Shown here one piece after another: positions 17,012 through 26,116 of a DNA stretch of 64,000 nt. The stretch comes from Candidatus Blautia faecipullorum (lineage in GTDB: Bacteria > Bacillota > Clostridia > Lachnospirales > Lachnospiraceae): NCBI GenBank assembly GCA_019115125.1, contig DXEG01000023.1, positions 1 to 64,000 of the forward strand, written 5' to 3'. The position numbers were made by a program, and so were the translations under genes. The notes beneath the pieces were generated by a model, which searched no databases, had not been told where the DNA came from, and was given only the letters and a program-made list of their open reading frames with translations. The first letter of the stretch is position 1. The number at the start of each line of letters is the position of its first letter.

Positions 17012-17872
17012 TCACAGGGCTTCCCAGCGTCCGGAAGCTCCGCAGGGAAGCACCAGGCCGCTGCCGGTCACAGGAAGGCCGATTTCCTGGGAGTCCACCC
17101 TGCCGTGGAATTTCTTCAGCTCGGTAGCCAGCATATAGGTCAGCACCGCCGGCGCCAGCCCCGTAGTATAGGAGTTGACCAGGAAGAAAAGCGGCTCAGG
17201 GCTTAATATTTTCGTGCATAATTGAATAAGCGGATGGATCGCGTCCTCAATTTTCCAGATCTCCCCTTTTGGACCGCGGCCGTAGGAGGGCGGATCCATA
17301 ATAATGGCGTCGTAATGGTTCCCCCGCCGGATCTCCCGCTCCACAAATTTCACGCAGTCGTCCACAAGCCAGCGGACGGGCGCGTCCTGAAGTCCGGAAG
17401 CTGCGGCGTTTTCCTTCGCCCAGGTCACCATACCCTTGGAAGCGTCCACATGGGTGACGCTGGCGCCTGCCGCCGCTGCTGCCAGGGTTGCTCCTCCTGT
17501 GTAGGCGAAAAGATTTAAAACCTTTACAGGACGGCCGGCGCCGCGGATCTTTTCACTGAACCAGTCCCAGTTTACCGCCTGCTCGGGAAAGAGACCGGTA
17601 TGCTTGAAGCTGAAGGGCTTCAGACGGAAGGTAAGCTCCTTATAATGAAGCTCCCACTGCTGGGGAAGATCAAAGAATTCCCACTCTCCGCCGCCTTTTT
17701 TGCTCCGGTGATAGTGAGCGTTGCGGTTTTTCCAGCGCCGGTCGCTTTTTGGCGTATTCCAGATTACCTGAGGATCCGGACGGACCAGGACGTACTTTCC
17801 CCAGCGCTCCAGCTTTTCTCCGCAGGACGCGTCCAGGACTTCATATTCTTTCCAATTATCTGCTATCCACAT
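17012..17872 (-). CDS. Class I SAM-dependent methyltransferase (RlmI-like rRNA cytosine methyltransferase family)
   Basis: 286 residues from the ATG behind GAAAGGTTGTCATCT; an open extension upstream has no ribosome binding site. The SAM-binding motif is VLNLFAYTGGATLAAAAAGA, followed by the acidic HVDASKGMV and the catalytic-loop DPPSYGRGP. The N-terminal segment around FKHTGLFPEQAVNW is shared with the RlmI/PF10672 group that methylates 23S rRNA, but there is no PUA domain. The exact target base is not determined. Confidence 0.85.
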   Translation of the reverse strand: MWIADNWKEYEVLDASCGEKLERWGKYVLVRPDPQVIWNTPKSDRRWKNRNAHYHRSKKGGGEWEFFDLPQQWELHYKELTFRLKPFSFKHTGLFPEQAVNWDWFSEKIRGAGRPVKVLNLFAYTGGATLAAAAAGASVTHVDASKGMVTWAKENAAASGLQDAPVRWLVDDCVKFVEREIRRGNHYDAIIMDPPSYGRGPKGEIWKIEDAIHPLIQLCTKILSPEPLFFLVNSYTTGLAPAVLTYMLATELKKFHGRVDSQEIGLPVTGSGLVLPCGASGRWEAL

Positions 17873-17997
17873 AGATGACAACCTTTCATTTATAGTGATT
17901 ATAATTTCAGTATAGGGTAATTGAAAGAATTCCGCAAGGTGAAACTTTTCTGGTTCTCCGAATGGCGCGGACGTAACTGTATTTTTTCGCCCAGGTC

Positions 17998-18027
17998 TTG
18001 ACAAGCGGGAATTTAGCGTGCTAAAGT
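17998..18027 (+). promoter_or_regulatory. Promoter with palindromic operator before the aminotransferase
   Basis: TTGACA (17998-18003) and TAAAGT (18022-18027) are 18 bp apart. The palindrome TTTAGC-gt-GCTAAA at 18012-18025 lies across the -10 box, where a bound repressor would block initiation. The leader to the start codon is about 135 nt. Confidence 0.6.
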
Positions 18028-18167
18028 AGACGGGATAGAGAATAGTAGTAAGAGATGCAGATTAATTGCCGGACTGGAGTATCAGAAAAGCGAAGCCCGG
18101 ACGGAGGAATTTGTCCGGACGGAACCGAACCCTCAGATATGCCAGGCCCGGCGCGAGGAGGAAGATT

Positions 18168-19451
18168 ATGCAGAAATACAGTGAAATGAGCAGAGAGCAG
18201 CTTACGGCTCTGAAAAAAGAATTGGATCAGCAGTTTGCAGATATTAAGGCCCAGGGTCTTTCCCTGGATATGTCCCGCGGAAAGCCGGGAATGGATCAGC
18301 TTGCTATTTCCATGGAAATGATGGATGTCCTTAAGGGCGATTCCGACCTGAAATGCGAGACAGGCGTGGACTGCCGCAACTATGGCGTTCCGGACGGAAT
18401 TCCCGAGGCGAAACGTCTCCTTGGGGCGATTTCCGAGGTGGATCCGGACAACATTATTATTTTCGGAAACTCCAGTCTGAACGTAATGTTCGACACAGTG
18501 GCAAGATCCATGACCCACGGTGTTATGGGAAATACTCCCTGGTGTAAGCTGGATAAGGTGAAATTCCTCTGTCCGGTTCCGGGATATGACCGCCACTTCA
18601 AGATCACAGAGTTTTTCGGTATTGAAATGATCAACGTCCCCATGACTCCCCAGGGTCCGGATATGGATATGGTAGAGAAGCTTGTAAGCGAAGACGCTTC
18701 CGTAAAGGGTATCTGGTGCGTGCCGAAATATTCCAATCCTCAGGGCTATACCTATTCTGAGGAAACGGTTAAGCGCTTTGCCAGCCTGAAGCCGGCTGCC
18801 GCCGACTTCCGTATCTACTGGGACAACGCGTACAGCGTGCATCATCTTTATGACGACGACCAGGATTTCCTTCTTGAGATCCTTGACGAGTGCGCCAAGG
18901 CGGGAAATCCCGACATGGTTTATAAATTTACTTCCACATCCAAGATCAGCTTCCCCGGCTCCGGTATCGCCGCAGTGGCCGCTTCAAAAGCGAACCTGGA
19001 TGATTTCCGCAGGTATATGCAGATCCAGACCATCGGCCATGACAAGCTGAACCAGCTCCGTCATGTAAGATTTTTCAAAAATCTGGACGGCGTTCATGAA
19101 CATATGAGAAAACATGCGGCTTTGATCAGACCCAAGTTTGAGCTCGTAAACGAAATCCTCACAAAAGAGCTGGGAGGACTTGGAATCGGCGAATGGACGA
19201 ACCCCAAGGGAGGATATTTCATCTCCTTTGAATCTATGGAAGGCTGCGCCAAAGCGATTGTGGCAAAGGCGAAGGAAGCGGGCGTGGTTATGACGGGAGC
19301 CGGAGCTACCTATCCATATGGAAAGGATCCTCAGGATTCCAACATCCGTATCGCGCCTACCTATCCGGACATGAAAGAGCTGGAGGAGGCCGCCAGGGTA
19401 TTTGTGGTATGTGTGAAGCTGGCAAGCGTGGAGAAGCTTCTGGCAGAATAA
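18168..19451 (+). CDS. PLP-dependent aminotransferase, class I (type Ic aspartate aminotransferase group)
   Basis: 427 residues from the ATG behind GAGGAGGAAGATT. LDMSRGKPG near the N-terminus, the glycine-rich GNSSLNVMFD, the PLP-contact region WDNAYSVHHLYDD, and the lysine in FTSTSKISFPGSG (Schiff base) fit the aspartate-aminotransferase subgroup related to the MocR C-terminal domain (PF12897). The likely reaction is transfer of an amino group between an amino acid and 2-oxoglutarate. It has its own promoter; the cell-wall genes downstream start 61 bp after its stop. Confidence 0.85.
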   Translation: MQKYSEMSREQLTALKKELDQQFADIKAQGLSLDMSRGKPGMDQLAISMEMMDVLKGDSDLKCETGVDCRNYGVPDGIPEAKRLLGAISEVDPDNIIIFGNSSLNVMFDTVARSMTHGVMGNTPWCKLDKVKFLCPVPGYDRHFKITEFFGIEMINVPMTPQGPDMDMVEKLVSEDASVKGIWCVPKYSNPQGYTYSEETVKRFASLKPAAADFRIYWDNAYSVHHLYDDDQDFLLEILDECAKAGNPDMVYKFTSTSKISFPGSGIAAVAASKANLDDFRRYMQIQTIGHDKLNQLRHVRFFKNLDGVHEHMRKHAALIRPKFELVNEILTKELGGLGIGEWTNPKGGYFISFESMEGCAKAIVAKAKEAGVVMTGAGATYPYGKDPQDSNIRIAPTYPDMKELEEAARVFVVCVKLASVEKLLAE

Positions 19452-19512
19452 TCTTTTAACACCTTAATCTTTTAGAAAAGCCGTTGCATGAGTGATCCGG
19501 CAGGGAGGTTCT

Positions 19513-20910
19513 ATGGCAGAAGAACAGACAGGAATGAGCACAGGCAGAAAAGTATTGATAGGAGTGATCGCGGTACTGCTTCTGCTGACTGCGGCTGCCT
19601 ATGGATTTGGAATCTATTATTTCTCTGAGTATTTCCTTCCGGGATCCCTTATGAACGGCTTTAACTGTTCCTATATGGATCAGGAAGAGGCGGAAAGCCT
19701 CCTTGAGAGGGAGACGGCGGCCTATGTTCTGGCAGTGCAGACACGGGGGAACGGACAGGAGAGTATAGCCGCGGAGGAGATCGGACTGAAGTATACCTCT
19801 GACGGAAGCGTACGGGAGCTTCTGCATGGACAGAACCGTTTTCTCTGGTTCCTCTCCTTCGGACAGCACAAGACCTATGAGATCCCGGCCTCGGTCTCCT
19901 ATGATCAGAAGCTGATGGAACAGAAGATCGACGGCCTGAACTGCATGAAGGACAATATTGCTCCTGTGGACGCCAGAATCGAGGATACGGGGGAAGGCTT
20001 CGAGATCGTACAGGAAACAGAAGGAACCCAGGTAAACCGGGAGAGACTGGAGGAAGAGATTGTCAGGGCGGTAACTACAGGAGACCCGGTGGTGAACCTG
20101 GAGGAGGACGGCTGCTATGATAATCCTTCCGTATACGGGGACGACGAGAGACTGTTAAAAGACTGTCAGCAGATGAATGAGCTTACCGACGTAGTGATCA
20201 CCTATGATTTTGACGACAGAAAAGAGACGGTGGACAGGAACGTGCTCCGGGACTGGCTGACCAGAGATGAAAACGGAGATCTGGTCCTGGACAGAGAAAA
20301 GGCAGCCGCTTATGTGGCGGCTCTTGGAGAAAAATATGATACTGTGGGAACTCAGCGTACCTTTGAGACCTATGATAACAGAGAGGTCAGTGTGGCAGGA
20401 GGAGACTACGGCTGGGTCATTGACCAGGACAAGGAGACGGAAGCTCTTTGTCAGGCAGTTATGGATAAGAAAACCCAGGTTCGTGAGCCGGAATACCAGC
20501 AGAAGGCTATGAGCCGCGGCACCAATGATATCGGTTATACCTATGTGGAGGTGGATCTTCCCAATCACCGTCTGGTGGTTTATCAGGACGGAATTCCTGT
20601 GGCGGATACCGGAATCCTTTCCAGCAGCGGCACACCGGCCGGCGTATACCGGATACAGGATATGCAGACCTCCGCTGTCGTGGAGGGAAGGACTGTAAAT
20701 TACCGCATCTCCTTTGGGGAAGGACTGGGGATCCAGGACGATCCGGAGATGAATTTTACAGACGCCTCCTTCGGCGCCTATGGAGATCCTGCCGGATCTG
20801 ACTTCAGCAGTTGGAGCGGGACAGGAGGGAATGTGGTGCTTTCTCCGGATCAGGCGCCTCTGGTTTACCAGAATGTAAATAAGGATATGCCGGTTGTCAT
20901 ATATAAATGA
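19513..20910 (+). CDS. L,D-transpeptidase-like protein with lost catalytic residues
   Basis: 465 residues from the ATG behind GGGAGGTTCT. A short cytoplasmic tail and one membrane segment (about 15-38) precede two extracellular repeats of the peptidoglycan-binding type found in clostridial YkuD proteins. The C-terminal 125 residues are a YkuD domain (VEVDLPNHRLVVYQDG, then VYQNVNKDMPVVIY). The active site is altered: the histidine of the usual GLHDA is Gln408 in GLGIQDD, and the SHGC cysteine is Asn440 in GTGGNVVL. It is therefore predicted to bind the wall without forming 3-3 cross-links. ddl follows 23 bp downstream. Confidence 0.82.
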   Translation: MAEEQTGMSTGRKVLIGVIAVLLLLTAAAYGFGIYYFSEYFLPGSLMNGFNCSYMDQEEAESLLERETAAYVLAVQTRGNGQESIAAEEIGLKYTSDGSVRELLHGQNRFLWFLSFGQHKTYEIPASVSYDQKLMEQKIDGLNCMKDNIAPVDARIEDTGEGFEIVQETEGTQVNRERLEEEIVRAVTTGDPVVNLEEDGCYDNPSVYGDDERLLKDCQQMNELTDVVITYDFDDRKETVDRNVLRDWLTRDENGDLVLDREKAAAYVAALGEKYDTVGTQRTFETYDNREVSVAGGDYGWVIDQDKETEALCQAVMDKKTQVREPEYQQKAMSRGTNDIGYTYVEVDLPNHRLVVYQDGIPVADTGILSSSGTPAGVYRIQDMQTSAVVEGRTVNYRISFGEGLGIQDDPEMNFTDASFGAYGDPAGSDFSSWSGTGGNVVLSPDQAPLVYQNVNKDMPVVIYK

Positions 20911-20933
20911 GATTCAATTCAGGGAGAAAAAAG

Positions 20934-21971
20934 ATGAAAATTGTTGTTTTGGCAGGAGGAACAAGTACGGAACGAGACGTTTCCATTGTCTCGGGAACCG
21001 GGATCTGCGGCGGCCTGAGAGCGAAGGGGCATCAGGCGGTGCTGGCGGACGTTTTCTGCGGAGTGGAAAGCGTAAACTGGGACGATCCTTTTCCAAAGGA
21101 ATACGATGTGGAAGCGGCCGCCGCTTATATGAAAAGCTTTAATCCGGAAATTGAAAAGATGAAGAAGGAGCGGAAAGAATTTTTCGGCCCCAATATCATG
21201 GAGCTGTGCCGCAGGGCGGATATCGTATTTCTTGGGCTTCACGGCGCCAACGGCGAGGACGGAAGAGTGCAGGCCGCCTTTGACCTTATGGGGATCCGCT
21301 ATACAGGGACAGGATACCTCAGCAGCGCGATGGCTATGGATAAGGGAGTCACAAAATGGATGTTCCAGCTTCGCGGCGTTCCCGTGCCCGGCGGCGTAAC
21401 TATGAAGGCAGAGAAGAAAGAAACGGATCTGGCGAAGCTGGGGCTGTCTTTTCCGGCGGTGGTAAAAACCTGCTGCGGAGGCTCCAGTATCGGCGTATAT
21501 ATCGTGAAGAACCAGGAAGAATATGAAAATGCCCTGGAGGAGGCCTTCTCCTACGAAGAAGAAGTAGTTGTGGAGGAATATATCCAGGGGACGGAGTACA
21601 CAGTAGCCGTTGTGGACGGCGAGGCGTATCCGGTGGTACAGATTGTACCCTGCCAGGGCTTTTACGATTACGAGAATAAATATAAGCCGGGCGCCGTAAA
21701 GGAGACCTGTCCGGCTCCCATTTCCCCGGAGCTTACCAAAAGACTTCAGGATTACGCTGTTCAGGGATATCACGCCCTGGGACTTGAGAGCTACGCCCGT
21801 CTTGATTTTATTGTGACAGAGGATGAAAAAATCTACTGTCTGGAAGCGAATACTCTTCCGGGAATGACGCCCACCAGCCTGATCCCCCAGGAGGCGGCGG
21901 TGCTGGGTATGGACTATCCCGCTCTATGCGAGGAGCTGATCCGGGTGTCCCTGAAAAAATATGGTCTTTAA
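20934..21971 (+). CDS. ddl: D-alanine--D-alanine ligase
   Basis: 345 residues from the ATG behind GGGAGAAAAAAG. An ATP-grasp enzyme that makes the D-Ala-D-Ala dipeptide for peptidoglycan precursors. Visible are KIVVLAGGTSTERDVS, FLGLHGANGEDGRVQ, the ATP-grasp region VVKTCCGGSSIGVYIVKN, RLDFIVTEDEKIYCLEANTLPGMTP with the metal ligands, and PGMTPTSL. murF follows after 124 bp, giving consecutive steps of UDP-MurNAc-pentapeptide synthesis. Confidence 0.95.
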   Translation: MKIVVLAGGTSTERDVSIVSGTGICGGLRAKGHQAVLADVFCGVESVNWDDPFPKEYDVEAAAAYMKSFNPEIEKMKKERKEFFGPNIMELCRRADIVFLGLHGANGEDGRVQAAFDLMGIRYTGTGYLSSAMAMDKGVTKWMFQLRGVPVPGGVTMKAEKKETDLAKLGLSFPAVVKTCCGGSSIGVYIVKNQEEYENALEEAFSYEEEVVVEEYIQGTEYTVAVVDGEAYPVVQIVPCQGFYDYENKYKPGAVKETCPAPISPELTKRLQDYAVQGYHALGLESYARLDFIVTEDEKIYCLEANTLPGMTPTSLIPQEAAVLGMDYPALCEELIRVSLKKYGL

Positions 21972-22095
21972 CCCTGTAAACAGTAGGTTTCGCGGGCAAT
22001 AACGACAGGACTGAGGATGGGAAGACAGCAGCTTCCATATCCGGATAAGCGAGCAGGAGTGCAACAAAATAATCAGACAGAGGAAGAATACAGAT

Positions 22096-23472
22096 ATGAA
22101 AAATCTGACATTGAGAAATCTGACCAAAGTATGCCGCGGCATCTACCATGGTCCCGAGGCGCTTCTGGATCAGGAAGTGGGGTCCATTATCACGGACAGC
22201 CGGAAGGCGGAGCCGGAAGCTCTTTTTGTGGCCATTGTGGGCGAAAGAGTGGACGCCCACAGATTTATCCCCGATGTAATGGAAAAAGGAGCGCTGGCCT
22301 CCATATCAGAGCGGGAGCTTCCAGACGCGGAATTTCCTTATATTCAGGTGGAATCTTCGCTGCAGGCAGTGAAGGACATAGCGGAATTTTATCTGGAGCA
22401 GCTTCAGATTCCGGTGGTGGGAATCACCGGGAGCGTGGGAAAAACCAGTACCAAGGAAGTGATCGCCTCGGTTCTGAAGGAGAAATACCGGACCCTGAAA
22501 ACCCAGGGGAATTTTAATAACGAGCTGGGGCTGCCTCTGACAGTATTCCGTCTGAGGGATGAAGACGAGATCGCGGTGCTTGAAATGGGTATCAGTGATT
22601 TTGGCGAGATGACCCGTCTTTCAAGGATTGCCAGGCCCCATACCTGTGTGATCACCAATATAGGCACCTGCCATCTGGAGAATCTGGGAGACCGGGACGG
22701 AGTACTTCAGGCCAAAACAGAAATTTTTCAGTATCTCAGGACGGACGGGCATATCGTGCTCAACGGCGACGACGACAAGCTGGCGTCAGTGGAGGAGTAT
22801 CACGGAATACGTCCTGTGTTCTTCGGCCTGGACAAAAGCCGTGAGGTATATGCGGACGAGATCGTCAGCCGGGGGCTCAGGGGAGTATCCTGCAGGATCC
22901 ATCTGGGAGAGGAGTCCTTTTCCGTATTGGTTCCCATGCCGGGAATACATATGGTGTACAACGCCCTTGCCGCGGCGGCGGTAGGGAAAATCTACGGGCT
23001 TACCACAGAGGAGATACGCCGGGGGATCGAAAGCCTGGAAGCCATCAGCGGACGCTTCCGGATGATCGAAACGGAAAAGCTTCTGATCGTGGACGACTGC
23101 TACAACGCCAATCCCATGTCTATGAAGGCGTCCCTGGATGTGCTTCGCGACGGAGAGGGACGGAGGATCGCTATTCTGGGCGATATGGGCGAGCTGGGAG
23201 AAAATGAGATCGCTCTCCACAGAGAGGTGGGAGCCCATGCGGCAGTCTGCGGTATTGACGCCTGCGTCTGTGTGGGAGAGCTTTCCCGCCATATGGCCGG
23301 GGCGGCCCGGGAAGCAGATCCTGATTTCCCGGTATCCTATGAGGAAAGCAGAGAGAACCTTCTGAAAAACCTGGACCGTTATGTACAGAAAGGAGATACG
23401 GTTCTGGTGAAGGCGTCTCACTTCATGAGGTTCGAGGAAGTGGTGCAGGCGCTGCGGGAGATGAAGGACTGA
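22096..23472 (+). CDS. murF: UDP-N-acetylmuramoyl-tripeptide--D-alanyl-D-alanine ligase
   Basis: 458 residues. MurF adds D-Ala-D-Ala, the product of the gene before it, to the UDP-MurNAc tripeptide. The N-terminal substrate domain includes ITDSRKAEPEALFVAIVG. The P-loop is GITGSVGKTSTKE. The central domain has NFNNELGLPLTVF and EMGISDFGEM, and the C-terminal domain has LIVDDCYNANPMSMKASLD. The response-regulator gene follows 41 bp later and may be partly co-transcribed. Confidence 0.95.
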   Translation: MKNLTLRNLTKVCRGIYHGPEALLDQEVGSIITDSRKAEPEALFVAIVGERVDAHRFIPDVMEKGALASISERELPDAEFPYIQVESSLQAVKDIAEFYLEQLQIPVVGITGSVGKTSTKEVIASVLKEKYRTLKTQGNFNNELGLPLTVFRLRDEDEIAVLEMGISDFGEMTRLSRIARPHTCVITNIGTCHLENLGDRDGVLQAKTEIFQYLRTDGHIVLNGDDDKLASVEEYHGIRPVFFGLDKSREVYADEIVSRGLRGVSCRIHLGEESFSVLVPMPGIHMVYNALAAAAVGKIYGLTTEEIRRGIESLEAISGRFRMIETEKLLIVDDCYNANPMSMKASLDVLRDGEGRRIAILGDMGELGENEIALHREVGAHAAVCGIDACVCVGELSRHMAGAAREADPDFPVSYEESRENLLKNLDRYVQKGDTVLVKASHFMRFEEVVQALREMKD

Positions 23473-23513
23473 TCCTCCATAAAGATAAAAGAAAAGGAGT
23501 GCAGAGTACGGCA

Positions 23514-24179
23514 ATGTATACGATCGCAGTAGTAGATGATGATCCTTACATAGGAGAGATGCTGGAAAGAGCTCTGACACAGGAAGGCTACAGGGTTCTC
23601 CGCGCCTATTCAGGCACGGAGGCCCTGTTGTTGTTTGAACGGCAGAAGCCGGATCTGATCCTTCTGGATCTGATGCTGCCCGGGCTTGCGGGCGAGCAGG
23701 TGCTGGAAAAGCTGTCTGGTATTCCGGTGATCGTAGTCAGTGCGAAAACAGGGATTGATGATAAAGTAAACCTTCTGACAGGAGGAGCGGTAGATTATGT
23801 GACTAAGCCCTTCGATATCCGGGAGCTTCTGGCAAGAATCGCCGCCCATCTTCGGGACAGCGCAGGCAGGCGGCAGGGCGGCGTGCTTGTGTTCGAGGAT
23901 ATTTCCATGGATCTGGACAGTCATGGGCTCCGGGTCAATGGAAGGGAGCTGCACCTGACACCTACGGAGTTCGCCGTTTTTAAGCAGCTCATGCAGAATG
24001 TGGGACAGGTGGTGACGAAATCCAGAATTCTGGACGCCATCAGCTTAGACACGCCGGACTGTACAGAGGGCTCCCTGAAAATACACATTTCCAATATCAG
24101 GAAGAAATTAAAAGAGGCAGGCGGAAAGGACTATATCGAAGCTGTATGGGGCATCGGCTTTAAGCTCCGGCAGGACTGA
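23514..24179 (+). CDS. OmpR-family response regulator
   Basis: 221 residues. The receiver domain (1-118) has the acidic pocket DDD at 8-10, phospho-acceptor Asp52 in LLDLMLPG, and Lys in YVTKPFDIRELLARI. The winged-helix DNA-binding domain (about 125-221) contains LTPTEFAVFKQLMQNVGQVVTK and HISNIRKKLKEAGGKDYIEAVWGIGFKL. The ATG at 23514 is chosen over a GTG five codons earlier that is too near the AAAAGGAG site. It is the first gene of a regulator, ABC transporter and kinase module and probably acts on the repeats just downstream. Confidence 0.92.
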   Translation: MYTIAVVDDDPYIGEMLERALTQEGYRVLRAYSGTEALLLFERQKPDLILLDLMLPGLAGEQVLEKLSGIPVIVVSAKTGIDDKVNLLTGGAVDYVTKPFDIRELLARIAAHLRDSAGRRQGGVLVFEDISMDLDSHGLRVNGRELHLTPTEFAVFKQLMQNVGQVVTKSRILDAISLDTPDCTEGSLKIHISNIRKKLKEAGGKDYIEAVWGIGFKLRQD

Positions 24180-24217
24180 GTGCTTTATAGAAAATATCAA
24201 GGGCAATATTTACTGTT

Positions 24218-24264
24218 TCTTAACTGTTTTCTTAACCGGTATCTTAACGGGCGGATGATATGAT
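24218..24264 (+). promoter_or_regulatory. Three direct repeats and promoter before the ABC genes
   Basis: TCTTAAC occurs at 24218-24224, 24230-24236 and 24242-24248, a strict 12-bp period, followed by TATGAT at 24259-24264 as a -10 box. This is the layout expected of an OmpR-family activator site. Confidence 0.55.
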
Positions 24265-24340
24265 TGTTTTGCATCGAAAAAGAATACCTGTCTGATGGAT
24301 TTCGGAAGAAATGCAGCGGGCGGGGAAAGGAGATAAGAAC

Positions 24341-25255
24341 ATGAAATATGTGCTGACAACAGAAAACCTGAAAAAGCGATACCGGAATTTTAACGCGCTG
24401 GGAGGTCTGACCATGCATGTGGAAAAAGGAGCGATCTACGGCATGGTGGGGAGGAACGGCGCGGGAAAAACAACCCTGATCCGCCTGATCTGCGGGCTTC
24501 AGAAGCCTACGGAGGGAAGCTATACGCTTTATGGCAAAAACAGCGCCCGGGACGAGATGTCCGGCGTCCGCCGCAGAATGGGAGCAGTAGTGGAGACGCC
24601 CTCTATATATACGCATCTGACTGCGGAAGAAAATCTGAAGGAACAGTACCGGATTCTGGGCCGTCCGTCCTTTGACGGGATTTCAGAGCTTCTGAGTCTG
24701 GTGGGACTTTCCGGTACAGGGAAGAAAAAAGCAGGGAACTTTTCCCTTGGAATGAAGCAGCGTCTGGGGATTGCCGTGGCTCTGGCAGGAAATCCGGATT
24801 TTCTGGTGCTGGATGAGCCGGTGAACGGGCTGGATCCTCAGGGGATCGTGGAGATCCGGGAGTTGATCCTCCGGCTGAACAGGGAAAGGAAGATCACCTT
24901 TTTGATCTCCAGCCATATTCTGGACGAGCTGTCCAAGCTTGCTACCCATTACGGATTCATAGACAGGGGACGCCTGCTGAAGGAGATCAGCGCGGGAGAG
25001 CTGGAAGAGTCCTGCAGGAAATGCACCCGCCTTACCGTGACGGACGTACAGGCTTTGACAAGAGTCCTTGACGCTAAGGGGCTGGATTACAGGATCGTCT
25101 CCGACAGGGAGGCGGACGTGTTCGGCGGAATCGAAGTGACAGAGCTTGTGCTGGCTCTGGACAGAGAAAGCTGCCGGGTGATCTCCCAGGTGGAAAAGGA
25201 TGAAAGTCTGGAGAGCTACTACATTAATCTGATGGGAGGTGGGGGCCGTGCGTAA
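24341..25255 (+). CDS. ABC transporter ATP-binding protein, BcrA/antimicrobial-peptide type
   Basis: 304 residues from the ATG behind AAAGGAGATAAGAAC. Walker A is GRNGAGKTTL, the signature is FSLGMKQRLGIAVAL, Walker B is FLVLDEPVNGLDPQG, and the switch His lies in LISSHILDELS. A C-terminal extension of about 90 residues follows, as in bacitracin and lantibiotic export ATPases. The permease gene overlaps its last 8 bp. Context between a response regulator and a kinase suggests inducible defence against a cell-envelope peptide; the substrate is not known. Confidence 0.9.
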   Translation: MKYVLTTENLKKRYRNFNALGGLTMHVEKGAIYGMVGRNGAGKTTLIRLICGLQKPTEGSYTLYGKNSARDEMSGVRRRMGAVVETPSIYTHLTAEENLKEQYRILGRPSFDGISELLSLVGLSGTGKKKAGNFSLGMKQRLGIAVALAGNPDFLVLDEPVNGLDPQGIVEIRELILRLNRERKITFLISSHILDELSKLATHYGFIDRGRLLKEISAGELEESCRKCTRLTVTDVQALTRVLDAKGLDYRIVSDREADVFGGIEVTELVLALDRESCRVISQVEKDESLESYYINLMGGGGRA

Positions 25256-26078
25256 GCTTCTTCGGGCGAATTTCGCGAGACTGTGGAAGGACAAATGCTT
25301 CTGGGCCGTGCTGCTGGTGATGGCGGGATACGGCATCGTGGGCTGTCTCTTCCAGTACCGGGAGGTGCTGAACGGAAAGGACGGCGCCTATATGTATCAG
25401 ATTATTTTTCTCAACGACTATATACTGAACAGCGTAGGCTTCGCAGCTTTTGCGAATCTGTTTCTGGGACGGGAATACAGCGACGGCACTATGCGCAACA
25501 AGCTGGTGACCGGCGCCACGCGGACAAATATTTACCTTTCCAACTACGTGACCTGCGTGGGCGCGGGGATAGTGATGCAGCTTGCCTATACGTTGGCAGT
25601 AAGTATTCTGGGGATCCCCATGTTCGGGTGGAATCCGGACAGCCTGAAAGCCATGTCGCTCTATTCCTGTCTTGGGCTTCTTCTCATCTGCTCGGAAATG
25701 GCTGTCTTTACTCTTGCATCCATGCTCTGCCAGAATAAGGCGGCAGTGGCGGTCCTCTGCCAGATCGGTGTTGTAGCCATGCTTTTTGTGTCCATGTATG
25801 TGATGAGCAAGCTTGGACTGCCGGAGAAGATCCAGCAGTCTGTAGCCAGCGGTGACGGCTCTTATGTGCTGGAATGGGTGGAAAATCCCTATTATATCTC
25901 CGGAAGTGCAAGGAAATGGTATCAGTTTATTCAGGATATCCTGCCTGTGGGACAGGGACTGTCCATTGTCCAGTATGGTTCCGCTCATCCGCTTTTGCTG
26001 GCGCTGTACTCTGTTGTCATCGCCGTGGTCTGCAATGTGGCAGGAATTCTGGGATTCCAGAGAAAAGACTTGAAATAG
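25248..26078 (+). CDS. ABC transporter permease of the peptide-resistance module
   Basis: 276 residues from a GTG behind GGGAGGTGGGGGCC, overlapping the ATPase gene by 8 bp. Six membrane segments are visible, the first being CFWAVLLVMAGYGIVGCLF, with the pattern FANLFLGREYSDGTMRNKLVTGATRTNIYLSNY common to ABC-2 type permeases of the BcrB/LanE group. It would form the membrane part of the exporter with the ATPase encoded just before it. Confidence 0.85.
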   Translation: MRKLLRANFARLWKDKCFWAVLLVMAGYGIVGCLFQYREVLNGKDGAYMYQIIFLNDYILNSVGFAAFANLFLGREYSDGTMRNKLVTGATRTNIYLSNYVTCVGAGIVMQLAYTLAVSILGIPMFGWNPDSLKAMSLYSCLGLLLICSEMAVFTLASMLCQNKAAVAVLCQIGVVAMLFVSMYVMSKLGLPEKIQQSVASGDGSYVLEWVENPYYISGSARKWYQFIQDILPVGQGLSIVQYGSAHPLLLALYSVVIAVVCNVAGILGFQRKDLK

Positions 26079-26116
26079 CAGATCTGAAAAACTGATGGGA
26101 AAAAGGAGGGACATGC

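Noticed and set aside
24218-24248. Start of a CRISPR-like array
   Set aside because: Three 7-bp repeats with 5-bp gaps are regulator-site sized; no spacers or cas genes exist.
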